NCBI GenBank assembly: GCA_963277665.1 | Contig: OY728130.1 | Coordinates: 1,366,716,393-1,366,780,392 of the forward strand | DNA: 64,000 bases | Source of the DNA: Viscum album | Taxonomy: Eukaryota; Streptophyta; Magnoliopsida; Santalales; Viscaceae | Direction of reading: 5' to 3' | Shown here: positions 1-13,859 of the stretch, piece by piece | Layout: every line of letters begins with the position of its first letter | Numbering within the stretch: the stretch's first letter is position 1 | Notes under the pieces: model-generated | The model's input: the letters and a program-made list of their open reading frames with translations, nothing else | Told to the model about the DNA's origin: nothing | Database searches by the model: none | Program-made: the position numbers and the translations under genes

Positions 1-929
1 TAACGGCATCTGAAAGTCGTCTTCGGTATATCCTCGTCTCGTACTCATAACTGGTGATAACCTAATAAAAGTTAAACCTTCGAGAACCACTGTTCCCCTC
101 TTAGCTGATCAAAGAGGTCGTCAATTCTCGGTAGTGGATACTTGTTCTTCACCATTACCTGATTCAAGCACTGATAATCCACGCACAACCTCAAACTCTC
201 TTCTGCCTTCTTGCCAAACAAGACTGGGGTCGCCTAGGGTAAAACGCTGGGTCTTACGAAACCCTTGCTCTGAAAATCCTCCAACTATACCCTCAATTCG
301 CAAATCTTTGAGGGAGCCATCTGATATGCTGGTGAGTAAATTGGTGTTGTCCCAGGGTGTAAGTCGATGCAGAAGTCGATTTCCCAGTGGGGAGGTGGTC
401 CTGGAACATCTTCGGGAAAGATTTCCTCGTACTCTGCCACTACTGCTAGGAACTTGGAACTCATCAAATCTACTGCTCTGAGGGAGAGGCTATCCAAATC
501 ATGGGAGACCAGATGCACCCTCCTATGCATGAGCCCATTCTGTGATGCCTGGGTTTCCTTTTCTCCAACAAAATAAAACCCCGTCCCATCACTGCGGACA
601 CACCGCACCCTTCGCCTAAAACAGTCAATATAGGCATGGACCGAAGATAACCAATTCATACCTAGAATGATGTCGTAAGGCCTCGACGCTACCACCAAGA
701 GGTTCCAACCGAAACTCTCACATCCAAGGGTACGAACACACTGTCTACAAAGGTGCGTGATCGTCGAGTCTCCTCCCGTAGGTGTCTCCAAGCATAAGGA
801 TTGAGTCAATGGTTCTACCGAAATCTCAAGGTTTTTCACAAGACATGTAGCTATGAAGGAATGACTGGAACATGTGTCTATAAGTACGTAAGATAAGGTA
901 GAGAAGACACAGATTATACCTCGGATCAT
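1..929 (-). pseudogene. gypsy pol fragment: aspartic protease and N-terminal reverse transcriptase
   Basis: The open stretch from 929 to 285 holds a retropepsin-like motif near residues 17-26 (LIDTCSSHSFI). In this family the usual form is D-[ST]-G-[AS]-[ST]-H-S-F-I, so the catalytic Asp is kept but the glycine of the DSG/DTG triad reads as Cys. Further on (roughly residues 165-210) comes the conserved lead-in to gypsy RT, FPEDVPGPPP followed by an acidic-rich segment. RT continues to position 1 in shifting frames: the conserved RT block with R-L-C-V-D-Y and the LFDQL block are both recognisable at about 60-200, but at least one frameshift and one in-frame stop lie between 60 and 300. Inferred dead copy; the domain assignment is sound. 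Confidence 0.8.
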
Positions 930-940
930 CCTTGGAGCCC

Positions 941-2000
941 CTAGGTCATACGCCTCGACCGCATGTAGCTGTCCTCGCCCCTGTCCCCTAGCTCCCTGAG
1001 CCTGGTACGGACCTCTTGGGGGTGGTGGTGGAAGTAAGTAGAATCATCTTCCACCACCTGTAGCTCTCCCTGCTCCTCTTCCTCATTCTCCGCCTGGCGG
1101 GTCCGTCTTCTCCACTCTCTGCCTCTACCTCGGTGGTCCATCCAACACTTCTCTATCAGCAGCTCGTCGAGTCGAACAATCTCTAGTGATATGTCCCCTA
1201 CCATCGCATTCATAGCACCGCTTCTCCCTGGGATGACTAGATCCAGTCTGAGATCCATGGACTATCGATCCCCTATCCTGGGTCCTCCTCTGACATCTCT
1301 CACATCTCAATCCCTATGTCTAACGTCGGCTCCCTGCTGTCGAGGTCTCCAGTCTTGTCTGTCTGTTGCTGACTGTCGTCAGCTGTCTCTGCTCCGCCAA
1401 GAAGCTCTCGATCACCAAGGCCCCCTCAAGCACTCCATCATAAGTCGAAATGCATAGAGGCACAACACTAGCTCAGATGTCTTGTCGTAGACCTCACTCA
1501 AAAGACTGAGCTCTGAAGTACTGATCTCTGTCCATATCCATCGAGTACCTGGTGAGGATGGTGAACCTCGATGAATAGTCGGCTACCATCATACTGCCCT
1601 GCTGGAGCTCAAGAAGCTCCTGGATGCGTACCGCTCTCAGCGTAATTGGAGAGAACTCCTCCTTGAAGAGTCACTCAAACTTTGTCCATGAAAGGGTCTC
1701 CTCATCGTGATTCTGTGTGGTCAGACTCCACCATATTCCCGATGAACCCTGAATAAGACTCGCTCCCAGGATCACCATCTAGTCTGTCGGTGTCCTCACT
1801 AGATCTGGTCACCGCTTCAAGCCAGTCCTCAACCGCCTGAGGGTCGGGATCACCTCAGAACCTGAGGGGTCTCTGTCTCTGGAACTCATGGAGCGCGCTG
1901 AGCCTGCGCCCCTCGTCAGTCGGTACTGTAGGTATCACGGGTTTCTCCACTGGTGGTGTCATAACTGGTGCACCACCTGGTGGCAAAAACTTGGGAACTA
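941..2000 (-). pseudogene. gypsy gag remnant with CCHC zinc knuckle
   Basis: A zinc knuckle C-x2-C-x4-H-x4-C (CYECDGRGHITRDC) is encoded at about 1176-1217, the nucleocapsid signature of retrotransposon Gag. Upstream on the minus strand, about 1850-1550, the translation in mixed frames shows the plant gypsy Gag core: a D-P-x-A-V-E-D-W-L segment followed by LFKEEF, a V-R-I-Q-E-L-L-E-L-Q-Q-G-S motif and SSRFTILTRYS. These match the retrotransposon Gag core domain as I know it. The frame is broken several times between 1310 and 2000, so only pieces are open. It lies directly between the primer site and the protease, as expected. Confidence 0.78.
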
Positions 2001-2379
2001 GTCCCTATATCGAATCCTCATCAATGATGGGGTCATCCTTGTGATCATGCTGCTGAATCCTGGCGGGTATGCATCGTGGAGGAATCCTATAAGGAAACAA
2101 TAAGTACCATTGTCATTGAGTATATCTGGATAGCTGACCCAAAGTACATGGAAAACACAACCCATTCCTATATGATGCATGTACCATTATTTTTATTTCC
2201 CCGCAATTGGTGTTTTCATGTACTGAGTCGAAAAGTAGGTTATTGGAGTCCTGGTGTATGGATACGTCGGCCGCCCGCACCAACAATGGAGTCTCTGGCC
2301 TAAAAGTCGAGCTCGAAACACTTAAAACTGTTTCCCCAAACCAATCTCACAGACTCTTGGTCCTAAGGTAGAACCGACC

Positions 2380-2392
2380 GCCTCTGATACCA
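2380..2392 (-). other. primer binding site (tRNA-iMet type) of the left gypsy element
   Basis: On the minus strand this reads TGGTATCAGAGG, complementary to the 3' end of plant initiator tRNA-Met (expected TGGTATCAGAGC). It starts a few bases inside the LTR end at 2396, the normal distance. It fixes the orientation of the element as minus and identifies the LTR to its right as the 5' LTR. Confidence 0.88.
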
Positions 2393-2395
2393 ATC

Positions 2396-5300
2396 TGTCA
2401 CAACCCGTCCTAGTGGGTCCCACATCGTGACTCCCCAAGCCCGCCTCTAATAGTCCAGGGGCTGGTAACTGGTACCGAGTAGACATATTACTAACATGGG
2501 AGGCATTTCCTAAGAACATGTACACACACACACACATCTCCAAGCCCACAAATGCTGAAATGTAAAAAAAACCACTGAGGTACAAAATGCATGCATACAA
2601 CTAAACCCAACCAATAGAGTATGAGGGAAGGTAAAGTGCAGAAAGTAAACTAGGCCAGAGTACAAGCCCACCAAAACAAGAGTCTGAAAACTACAAAGTA
2701 AAACCTGTAATGCAAAGAGGTACTAGAACTGCTGCTCGTAGTTGTAGGGACACCTCGATCTATGAGGAACTCAAAAAGATCAGTCCTGTCCTGGTCCGCC
2801 CTGGGCTCTGTCAAATGGCTGCTCATCTGTACAAGACACGGCACATGTGGGAAAATACCGTGCATGCGTGAGTATAAAAATACTCAGTAGAGGACCCTGA
2901 AAACCACAAATCAATACATGAAGTAAAGGTACAATCATCTCTACACAGTATATGCCTACAAAACATATAGCAAGAGAAACACAAACTAGATATACTCAAA
3001 ACCCAGACCCACGATCTAGAGGCAAGTCACACAACCACATACACCTGCTAGGAATTCTGTTCAAAGATTCCACAAAGCACTCATTCCAAGAGAACACACT
3101 ATATGATTCTGGTAGCTCTGATGACGTTCGTCCGAGAAGTACTATTCATTGGGAAACATCACGTGAGGTAGTTACACTCATTACGGGAGACACACTCCTG
3201 AGTGGAAGGATCGCGAAAGATAGATACATTCATTATGGGAGACACACTCCTGAGTGGAGAAAGATCATGATACACAGATGAGGATCACTTCTAGGGCCAT
3301 GGCGGATACCACGACTCATTCGGATTCACCAGCTAAGTAGAGGATCAACGCCTGGTAGAGTTGGTCATGTCGATGCCAGACTCTACCTAGGGTCAGGAAT
3401 GGATAGAGGATCTCGCTCTAGGCCTCTCAGAGGGATGCCTGACTCTATCACAAAAAGTCCTACTGAAGGGATCATACTCCTAAAAAAGGAAATGGTGCCT
3501 GGCCTTTAGGGGTATGAGAAAAGGGGGCACTAACCCAAACGAAACGTGTCCAAGATACAGTGGACAAGAAGACCAAGTTGTTTTCCAAAAAGTACACGAC
3601 ATGTAGAAAAGTCACACGTCATGTCTTCTTACCCCGAGTACTGCCTGTGTACAATGGCTCATGTAATAAGTCCGGTTGTGTAGAAAAATTCCGTACATGA
3701 CATGTGGTATAGATTACACGTTGTGTCCTATGGTCAGCTCCATGTATGCTGGCCATGTGCCCATACACGACCTCAACCCGTGTAATCAGTACACGGGGTG
3801 ACCCACGCTACTGGCCTCACCTGGCTATGTGGTGTAGTACACGACTTTGTATTACACCCCATATCCGTGTATCCCCTGGATACACGCCGAGTCCTGCGTA
3901 GTCACTTCTGCTAAGCTGCGTAGAGAGTACACGTCGTGTCTCGAAGATGTGTAGTCCTTCCCATGTCCGTGTACTTTCCAAAAGACACATAGAGCTTTGG
4001 GGAAGGTCCAACACGCTGTGTGATTGAAGTAACATGTCATGTGATACCTGTCTGACGCCTGAAACCCTAGCCGCCACTGAGACGGTCCACATGGCGTGTT
4101 CTTTAGAGATACACGTTGTGTATTCTGGAAATTTCCAGAAACTCTGACCTCCGCCGTTATGCCTCCGGTGATGTCCCATTCATCGATCTGGTCATCTTAT
4201 CAGCATGGAACTCCCGTTTTTTTGTCGCCCCGACACCACAAAGTTTCTTCCGTTGTTTTCAGACCTTCGATCAGCTCTAAAAACATGTTTTGATCTTCCT
4301 GCGTGAAGAACGCTTGAAGAACAACCTCTTCCAATCTGAGCCTATTCATCATCCATCATGGTTGTATCACCTCCATATGGTCGTTGCGATACCAGACCTC
4401 CAGTTTGGGATCATTGCGTTGCAAGACAGGTGTGTAACGATCCGTTGTTCATCCCCCTGCGAAGAACGCGAAGAACGCGCGAGAAGGAAAGGGGGAAAGA
4501 AAATCCAATAAAACAAATTTGAGGAACAAACATCCTCTATCATTAATCACAGCGTTTATCTTCTCCCGTTAGTAGGCTTAAACGTAGAAGAAATCAACAA
4601 CAATAATCAACATGGATTAATCCCCCATAACCATCCCAATAAAACCCTCCTGCAAGAACGTATGAATTCGTGGATCAACTTGTTTGTGGTTGATCCACGT
4701 TTTTCGTTTAAATTCAAAAATGGGGAAAGAGGAAATAAATAACAACCCTTACCTTTAATAAAGGATCGATCGTTGACGAAAGGTTCGTTCTGCCTTCATC
4801 ATCGAGATCCTTCAACTTTGTTGGCACATCGATTCACAACTTCGATTCGTCGTCGTTCTTCACCGAGAGTCTTCTCCAAAGTTCCACAGATTCTCCAGAG
4901 TTTCTTCTAAATCCTTGACAACAGGTGACATACCAATAAAAAGGGAAACATGTTTGGAATTCAATTACATTGTGGTAATAATGAGTCAGCATTCCTATTT
5001 CTGAGTCATTATGACATGACATTAATTACTGAAACAGTTGCCTCATCACTGTGCTGCAGTGGATGTTTCCAAAATAAAAATAAAATAAACGTCACAATTT
5101 ATTTTATTTTATTTACTAAAAACATCCGAAAATTAACTTTTTCCCTCGACCCATGCTGGTAGAGGTTATACCTATTCTTAGGTAAAGTCATCATTCCAGA
5201 CGCAACGGTGCCCTTATATTTTTAATCTGGGCATCTGTTTAAAAACTACCACAACTGCGCACATGTGTCGGCTCACTTACCTAAAACAAAGTTCAAACCA

Positions 5301-5403
5301 CCATTTCGGGCTCACTAGGCCTCAGAATGATGTGTTTTCTCCACACCTGGTCTCGTAATAATTCCATATAATATTTAAAAAAACATTAAATGGAAAATTT
5401 GAG
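2396..5403 (-). repeat. 5' LTR of the left gypsy element (about 3 kb)
   Basis: On the plus strand the LTR starts TGTCACAACCCG at 2396, which is the CA end of a minus-strand LTR next to the primer site. The other end is approximate: similarity to the LTR at 52184-55631 fades after about 5403. Shared blocks include the first 200 bp, the segment around 4830-4920 (compare 54990-55070), and a block near 5300-5380 (compare 55545-55610). A short (CA)n run lies at about 2520-2535. Apparent reading frames inside this LTR are not conserved with its relative and I do not treat them as genes. Confidence 0.72.
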
Positions 5404-7658
5404 ACATCACTCTTAAAATCAACCTTCAATATATCCACCTCCTTCACCCCCTTATGATGGAACTTGGACCATAGTTCTACATTTGAAAACAAACTATCTC
5501 CCTACAACAGATTGAAAAAATAATCCATCCTCATATTATAGTAATATTTATTGATTTTCATGTGGTTCATCCACCAATATTATATACACAACCTCATAAT
5601 ACCATCCTAATTCTTAGAGAATAACACTTGAGAACACCAAGGGGACACACTTGGTCAGATGAAAACCTTATGCATCAAATAATAAATCTGAATCCTTATA
5701 TCCTGCAACTTAGAATGTGTCATGTGATTAGGATCCATTGAAATTAAAGAAACCACAGGTTTTAGTCTACACTAAACTCAATATCATGTTTAGGGGGTAT
5801 AATCACAAGATCTTCAAAGAAAACATTCAAAATATCTTCTACAACTCTTAGAAACCCCACTACTTAAATCTCCACTGAGTAAAACATCAACTCCATCAGA
5901 AAAGAAGATAAGGGCTCAATTTTCATAACCAATCTAATTATGTCACTCATTGATGAACACCACACAATTTCCATCCACATCGATGAATGAAATGAACCTC
6001 TATAATTAATTGATGAATGAACACATAGAGTAAAACCAATCCATACCATGAATGGTATCATAATTTTGTATCTGTAGAAATAAGAAATCACCAAATGACT
6101 GATGTTACCCTATCATCAGCACACAACCCAAAAACACATCAAGAAAACTTGACTGACCTCAAACTACCATAGTCAACATCATGGTAATTGTAATCCTCTC
6201 TCTAACTTAATCCCTAGATCTTGGACTAAAGAAATATTTATTTAGGAGTGTGAGGCTCCCGAATAAAAAAAATCATAATCTAGGGTAGAAGATAAGAAGA
6301 TGGTACCTTATATGATCTTTTGATTTCTTGGTATTAGAAACTACATGGAATTTAATTAACCACATCTTGATCCTAGGCATTTCGAACCCTACTTGTGACC
6401 ACCTACACAACCATTCTTAGTTATATATCCTTAAGGAATAAGGATTTCATAGGGATATCCTCAACCTACCCCATATCCCCTCTATTAACCAAAATCCTAC
6501 TATCCCTACTACTGATAAGGCCTTAAGGGAAAATGATGCTAATTACCCACCAATAGTTTACTTCCTTTGATGAAAAGACCTCAAATAATTGTAATAAAAT
6601 ATAATTAATTATGTATATGACCTATATAAGAATGAAACACAAGAATAGATCCCCTAGTTGGAACTCAAGAACTACCAACTGTAGAGAAGTATGAAGAAGA
6701 CTACATGGACATGCTCTCTACTGATCGAAACCTTGACTTATCTAACATCCAAGATCCTTTATTTATGACTCTTCTCCTTAGTAAGTCCTCGTGAATTAAC
6801 TGTTGACATGAATCAGACCATGCATGAATCTTTTCTATCACCTTTATCTTAGATTGTATCTCTAGGTATGTTGTTAATATAAATTGGGAAACCTAATTCT
6901 GAATAATGGGATGTAGTACCTCTTCAAAACATTGTTCTCTTGGATAACCATATAGGAAAATATCGAGATTCTATTAGAAAAGGTCCTTAAATAAAATAAC
7001 AAGATCCCACATGATAATGATTTCTTTCTAAAGAGAAAGAAATTCATTCCACCAAGATTAATAAATCATTGAAGAAATAAAATTTACGCCAAATTTCATT
7101 TATAAATTTTCCCAAAAAACCAGTAACTTCTAATACCACCTAACGAATAGAAACCACCACTGACATTTAATCCCTCTCAATTGAATGAAATAAAAAAGGA
7201 TCCAATGTTTCTTCCTAACATATGTTAATATAAAGGAAATTTCCATGTTATCTGACCAATGCCATATATTTTTTATCAGAGATGCTCCCCACATATCTCT
7301 CTAAGATATAATATAGAAACTTGCACAACATCTTCCCCCAAGATTCATTCTCCTTTATTGAGTCACCCTCCTACTCTCAACCAGTCTATCCAATTGACCC
7401 TTTCCAAACTGAACCAAATGTGGATGATGACCACCATCCATCTCTGAAAAATATAAAAATATCCTAATTCTAATATAATGGAATCTTACTTAACATTATT
7501 TAATTAATTTCATTTTCCTTCAAAAATCATTCTGATTTAGATGCAATCACAAACAACATGATACATGTATTAGTCCTAGGTATCTACCCTAAAATCTAAA
7601 TTATCTTACCTAGTGTATTAAATAAGAATAAGTTCCTCACATAATGTCATAAGGGGAC
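5404..7658. other. unassigned AT-rich sequence
   Basis: About 2.25 kb between the left gypsy LTR and the copia insertion. No long open frame and no motif I can assign on either strand. Because the copia element at 7664-17659 inserted with a target duplication, this block was once continuous with 17665-17885. It is probably decayed transposon sequence, but I cannot name the family. Confidence 0.5.
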
Positions 7659-7663
7659 CTAAA
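7659..7663. repeat. target-site duplication CTAAA, left copy
   Basis: Five bases immediately left of the copia LTR; the same five bases occur at 17660-17664 immediately right of the other LTR. Confidence 0.85.
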
Positions 7664-9503
7664 TGAAGGTATCAGGGCCTGCAGTGGAATCCAGTGGGCC
7701 GAATATTTTAAAATTTTCATCTATAGGATGATGAAACTTGTCGTTGCTAACGATCCATGTCCTGGTATAGTTTGAGGATCTTGTTTAAATTAAAAGAGTA
7801 CAAAAATAAAACTATAAACTTACCTATTCATATCTGAAGCAGCGCTCGACTGAAACTCATTGCCGGTGATTGTTGCTTGAAGGATACATAGCAGGATCCA
7901 TCTAGATCATCCACACGTGCTTCAAAAATCCACAAGAATGACGATCATCGAATTTTAGGTGCTAGCACGATGATCTGACGATATCTTCGATGACCTGATG
8001 ATCACTGTGATCATATGCCTTCGATTCTTGAAGGCGGAACTTGGATCAACACTTGATAGGGATATACCCTCTCTCTAGAAATTGGGATCAGATAGAGGCT
8101 CTCATTCATAAATGAATGAATAGTATGTTGGGAAAGAGCCTTTCCCTCTCTCTATTTATAGTGGAATTTCTAAATACCCAATTGGGTTCCCTGGCCCCCG
8201 TGTAAAATACATCCACTAAATAAATAATTATGATGAACTAAAATGTGTCAATATTATTTATTATTTTATCACTTACCTATAATATATATATAATATATTA
8301 CATGATTAAAACTCGAGTCATTAACTCAACTCGTAATCCCGCTTAATATTAAACAAACCTTGAATATTAAAATAATATTCATTCAATTAATATTTTCTCA
8401 TATTTACATAACATGTAAATACAATTAAATAAATTCAACCCAATTATTCATAACTTGAATAATTGTGAATTTATTTCTTTCTTTTGTGATCAATACCTTG
8501 GACAAAACTTGGACCCTGTGGTGGGGCCCACCATGTTCAATATGCTTATTCAATTGAATAGGGAAAATTCTTGAATATGCTATTGTGTGTGATCCTATAG
8601 GCCCTTGTCTCGATAGTAGTGAATAAAATCCCCCGACCAAGAGTGGAGTTTAGAAACCCATCAAGACCCCTAAAGAGATAAGGATTGTCATAGCAATGAT
8701 AACCATCCTATGAACACATACTTTATACTATAATCTCTTTATCTTGAAATATATCATAAAGAAGGATGCACACTTATGTCATCGCCCATTTCTTGGTTTA
8801 TTATTTTTTGATCTATCTAGATGGTTTTACCTTTTAGATATTTTGTCCAAATACTTATGAAGGTAGAACCATCCTGATCAACCAGGCCTAAGATATACAA
8901 CTTCCATAACCCAGAAGTGATAAATCCTTTCTTGGCCATCCAACCAATTTCATACCACCAACTACACACCCAAAATAGGCTAACTCTCCATTATTTCAAT
9001 ACCATGGTTTTTTCATTGCATCAAGGTACATAATCAAATGGCACACACTAGTAATGATCTCAAGTTCGGAGACCAATACACATTTTTGTAGATAGGAACA
9101 TCCAATGAAACCCAAAACATGTGGTGTTCCTATTGGTGGGTATTTCCTCATGATCTCACTACTAGAGATCACCAAGTGAAAACTTCATGAGAATAATTAT
9201 CAATGATTACGAGCCCCATAACCTGATAGTTAAAAATATACTATGTCCAATTAGTAATATGTATCTAGACCATATGACCTTAGTTTATGATTAATTTCAT
9301 AGTATCTCTAAGTTATCATTATATCATGGTATATACTATAAAATTTTGATATGAAAATTAATCTAGGACATTACTATTAAATAGTGGATGCAGAAAAGTC
9401 TACACTATAATGGTAAGAATACATCATGTATATCTAATTGTATACACGATATGGTAATCAAATGTTCTACATAGTTGGGTCTAGGGAACCCACTGTTTCA
9501 ACA
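7664..9503 (-). repeat. 3' LTR of the old copia element
   Basis: On the minus strand it begins TGTTGAAACAG at 9503 and ends near 7664. It aligns along its whole length with 15826-17659, for example the block with the TTTATAGTGG stretch at about 8150-8170 and 16310-16325. Reading on the minus strand, the 20 bases before it resemble the usual copia polypurine segment (GCAAGTGGTAA, 9504-9514). Confidence 0.85.
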
Positions 9504-9514
9504 TTACCACTTGC
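9504..9514 (-). other. polypurine tract of the old copia element
   Basis: Minus strand GCAAGTGGTAA directly before the TGTTG start of the 3' LTR. Plant copia elements typically carry AAGTGGGAG at this spot, so it is a slightly mutated tract; it supports the minus orientation. Confidence 0.7.
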
Positions 9515-9529
9515 ACTAGATCAAACTTT

Positions 9530-12500
9530 TTAACCATACTTATTAGATACTCCCATGATAAAGATCATGTTTCTACTGAGTAACGACTTCAGCTACTGGT
9601 TCTACCACATTTTCTCTATGTGGTAATTCTGCTATATGAGACCTCATATCCTCAAGTAAAACTTCTCAATAGATGGTATCCCCAAGTATATCCCTTTTTT
9701 CCACTATCAAAACTTGACACCTTGGCTAGTAATAAGATCATAGTTTACATTATGATATACTTTTATTACTAGGTGAAATTCTAAGAATTGATACAAATTG
9801 TTTCATTTTAACTACTTCTTAGCTACCTCAGAAGCTGCAACATACTCGGGATTTTTAGGTATGGCTACCATTATATTTTATGAGCTTTACTCACTCATCA
9901 CCTTTATCCAAACTGCGATATGAGATAAAATTGATATAAGGAAGACTAGTTTATATCCCACCATAACTAGTATCCTTCTTCTCCACTATCCAGGTACATA
10001 TCTTTTTTACTTTCCCAAGTACAATCGGATAGTGTTGACTACTTTACTTTCCATTCTCCTAGATATAATTAGTTGATATTTTTCTACCATAAAGTATATC
10101 CTATAAATATCAATTATTTTACATATCATGGCATACATGATTGATCCATTGCTGAAGAATATGACATGCAACTCACAACTTTAATCTCCTCCCATGTTTT
10201 GGACATATCATCCTGGAGATATTATTCCATGTGACATTAGAAAAAATTCTTAACTTGAATTTTTCAAACTTTTATTTTTCAATACCATGTCACTATATTT
10301 ATGATTGACTAGGTCTAAGAAACCAATAGATCAACCTCATTATATCTTATTCCCTAGACCTTAGGTTACTACTTTAATTCAATCAATAGATAATTACTTT
10401 TACCCTGGTCATAAATAACAGTAAGACCAAAATCTGTTTTATATATAGTGTCGAACATATTTCACTTGGAAATATTTGTCACTCCCACTAACCTTTGGTT
10501 GAAACGTGAAAAAGATTCATTACAAATGAATGTTATAAGATCTTTTTTCTTAATTTAATCCAGAAATGGATTTCAGTAACTTGTAACCCTCATTGGCATC
10601 CAATGATGCCATCATCCCTTTCTGTTTGCATCATATAGACACCATCGATAAAAGTTGAAATTGACATCCAATGACAAATAAAATTATCTTATAAGTTAGC
10701 TATGAAAAGTAATATTCTTACAGATTTAGGCATACTGATTTGGTGTAACTAATAGATCCATATTGGTACCACTCTTGTACCAACCATATGTCAACTCACA
10801 TGAATACCCACCACAATATTCAATTTATAAGCCCCTTTGTAATTTGATACATGAAATCCATTTCTTAATTTTAATTAATCATGTCAATCCTGGCTAATTT
10901 CCATATAGTTTTTACTTGTAGGAATTATTATTCACAAAGAATAATTTATCACCAGTCACGGTGAATATAAATCCATCACCATGGTTTTAACCTTCCTATG
11001 TAGTATGTGTCTCTGGAACATTCATATTCCTCATGTACTTGTGGATCTTGTTACTATGCCAACCATTTGTGCACCTAGAGCATTGACCAGACCCAAGAAA
11101 ATATTAATCCCACTTTGTCAAGTAGAGATGTGCACCCTCTTTATAGAAATGTAGTCTATCACTAGACTACCACTTTTTAATCTTTGGGATTTATATAATA
11201 TCCTAAGCAATTGTTAGGATAATTACCTTATATGCACAATGTGTTTAACTTGAGTCATTTTTATTTAAATTGTAACAAACTCTTTGCATCTAAACACATG
11301 TCCTATGACATAACATATTTATATCATACTATGACTCGTATGATATCCATTTGTCATTTTTTTAGTTAGCATATTGGTTATGGGTTTTCTTTTTTATTTG
11401 AAAAGCATGTCTTGAAATATAATGGACGTTACTGCGAATTGTAACCTTGATACTACTTAAATCATAACACGTATGTATAAAATGTTCATTTAGGAATTTC
11501 TCCATGGTACATTTTTTTTATCAATGTTAACATGTAAGACTCATCATCAATACGCCTTATTAGCATCAATTTCGTGATGTAGATAAGGAAATGTGCATTT
11601 AGAAATTACTCCATGCTATATTATCATGATCAATGAATGCTTGGTCAAGATATTCTTCGGCATGCCAATCCAAATCAACTCATATCTTCTGACCATCCAT
11701 ATACTTCACTATTAAATTCTTTAATAAGTTAAAGGAATATTATGAAGTATCTTTACCACTTTATTTCTCTTGAAATAGTTCATGCTCACTTGTTGAACTA
11801 ATTCCAAAATCCCTGTGACATACCTTTATTTTAAATGGTTTCTTCGTCTAAACAAAATACATTGATTGTACCAAAGGTGTTTATCTATTCTGAGCCTAAA
11901 TACCATACTGGGTATATACTTGACATATACTTTTATTTTTTCTTGACAAATAATTATCTTTCCATAATGGGTTAAAAGTTTTACATTTTTATATTTATCA
12001 TTATTTTCCTATGATTCATGTATCACTAAACTATTTATTGAGTATGTTACCAGAAAAAAGATTCATTCCTAAACTTGGAATAATGTCTCATTATGTCCAA
12101 AGGGAATGTGATATAAATGTTTTGGTTATACTCAACAACTTTTTCAACTAGAATCATTCACTTGTAAAATAGAAGTTATGTGTTTCTCACCGCTGACTTA
12201 TGAATCACCCTTTCTTAGATTCTCAAAGAATACATCTTACTTATTATAATGTTTCTATACTTACATGGTTACTATATTTCAATACACATATGTGAAAGGA
12301 ATATTGTATTTAATACCCAATAAGTATGTCAGAAACGATGGTTTTATTTGATGAAAATAAACTGAAGAAGAATCGGATTCTTTCTTATTCAATCTAGTTC
12401 ATTGCATTTTAAACTTCTATAAATTTATGTCATAATATATTATAGAAATAACCTCCTTTTTAATTATCAACCTCTATTCATTGAAGGACATTACGAAGGT

Positions 12501-13640
12501 GCCTTTGATGTAACTTTTCATTGGGATTTTTACCTTGGTCTTTCAATTTATTCACCATAAGAACTAAAGAAAGTACTTTATTTAATATTCTTATTACTTG
12601 GACCACATTACCTAAAAGGTAATGAAGTGCTTACTCCATGTTGTTCATTTGTATCCTTAAAAGAAACTAGAGTAATTGTGTGAAAAGGTATAAGAATGGG
12701 GTGTATTGAAATATCGTGAATTGTCATTCACTTTACACAAAGCGAGTGTAATCATCAGATTCAAATCTTGATTCACTTTCTCCTCACAAACTTCTTGGAG
12801 ATGAGACTACATGTGATATCATCCATGATCTGATGTTCTATCCACAAATAAAATCAGTTTTTGATGATAGCATTATGACATAACCATCATATGCTCGATT
12901 CATGAGTCTCCTATAATCATTTTACACCCTCTCTTCCTAAGGTGGATTAATTGGTATGGACACCAGTACCTTGAATTTCCAATATAGCGGTAATGTGCGT
13001 AATCACCCATACTACACTAGGAATTTCATACGAATTTGGAAATTTGCTTTATACAAAATGCATCACAGTTTTTCTTGTGGTATTACTTTCCATTTTTTTC
13101 TACAATAAAAATTTAGCAGATTAGTACTTTTATGTTGATTACAAAATTAGACATTACCGATTAATTAATTAAATCATTAAATGTATCCCACTATTTTTAT
13201 CAAATTCTAGGAAGCCTCTGTGCTATAATTGGAATACTCTCTCTCTTGAGTATTCTAGTGGAAATGATCCTTAAACCACCCCTCATATTCTACAAGCTTT
13301 GGCTACGCCACTACTCAAAGGGTTCGAGGTAGGATTTTGAATAGTCAACCATATTAACTTGTGGTTCCTTGATTTGTTGAGTGAACTCCCAACTTCTAAA
13401 ATCATTACTTTATTTACTCAATGCTTACCTTAAAAATTACAAAAAGCTAGCTTTGACTATTTCTTTGATGCAATTTTAGTTAAGCCAACCCACCACCCTT
13501 ATAAGAACTCTCTGGTAGTAAGAGGCACCCTTATCTTTGGCATGAACAACACCCCAAACACATGATTTTGTTCAAACTTGAATGATGGAAGGTGGTAATG
13601 ATTTAATATTACTTTTAGGGTTTTGTGTTTTTATCTTGAC
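9530..13640 (-). pseudogene. copia gag-pol remnant (RT and RNase H recognisable)
   Basis: No long frame is open. In pieces on the minus strand I recognise, from right to left: RT C-terminal segments at about 10640-10070, including a GSIMYAM block and the R-H-G-I-S-like stretch before it; then RNase H at about 9870-9790 with YVAASEVAKK, the counterpart of the usual E-Y-M/V-A-A-S; then the C-terminal copia tail to about 9560. These are diagnostic for Ty1/copia (RT followed by RNase H at the 3' end of pol). Integrase, protease and gag must lie at about 10700-13640 by position, but I cannot support exact limits. Many frameshifts and stops: a dead copy. Confidence 0.7.
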
Positions 13641-13859
13641 GAATGTAATCCATTTTTATTATTCTTGTTCATCTATGTTGTCCTGATCACAACTGAACAT
13701 TAATAAAAAAATCACATGTCGCTTCTTTATGCATTTTATTATTTATTATTTTAAGTATTTCTCCTATTGTTATAAAATGCATAACAAAATAAATAAATTC
13801 ATAAATGTAAACTACTACCCAATTGGTCTTGAGCATTTAAAACTTCCTAGGGGTATCAT

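Larger units (their letters stand above)
1..5403 (-). mobile_element. Ty3/gypsy LTR retrotransposon, 5' part, truncated by the window edge
   Basis: Read on the minus strand the order is LTR (about 5403 to 2396), a tRNA-iMet-type primer site, gag with a CCHC knuckle, aspartic protease, then the start of reverse transcriptase running off the left edge. That gag-PR-RT order with an initiator-Met primer site is standard for plant Ty3/gypsy elements. Protease and RT lie close together in one region, and several stops and frameshifts interrupt all domains, so this copy cannot make its own proteins. The second half and the 3' LTR lie outside the window. A related LTR without any internal region is present at 52184-55631. 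The clade is not proven here because the integrase/chromodomain end is missing. Confidence 0.85.

Noticed and set aside
2380..2392. tRNA gene fragment
   Set aside because: Only the 3'-complementary stretch of tRNA-iMet is present next to an LTR end; it is a primer site. The same holds for 15810, 21066, 28457 and 45705.
5864..6094. 76-codon minus-strand frame considered as LINE or copia coding sequence
   Set aside because: No motif could be matched with confidence; left as unassigned.
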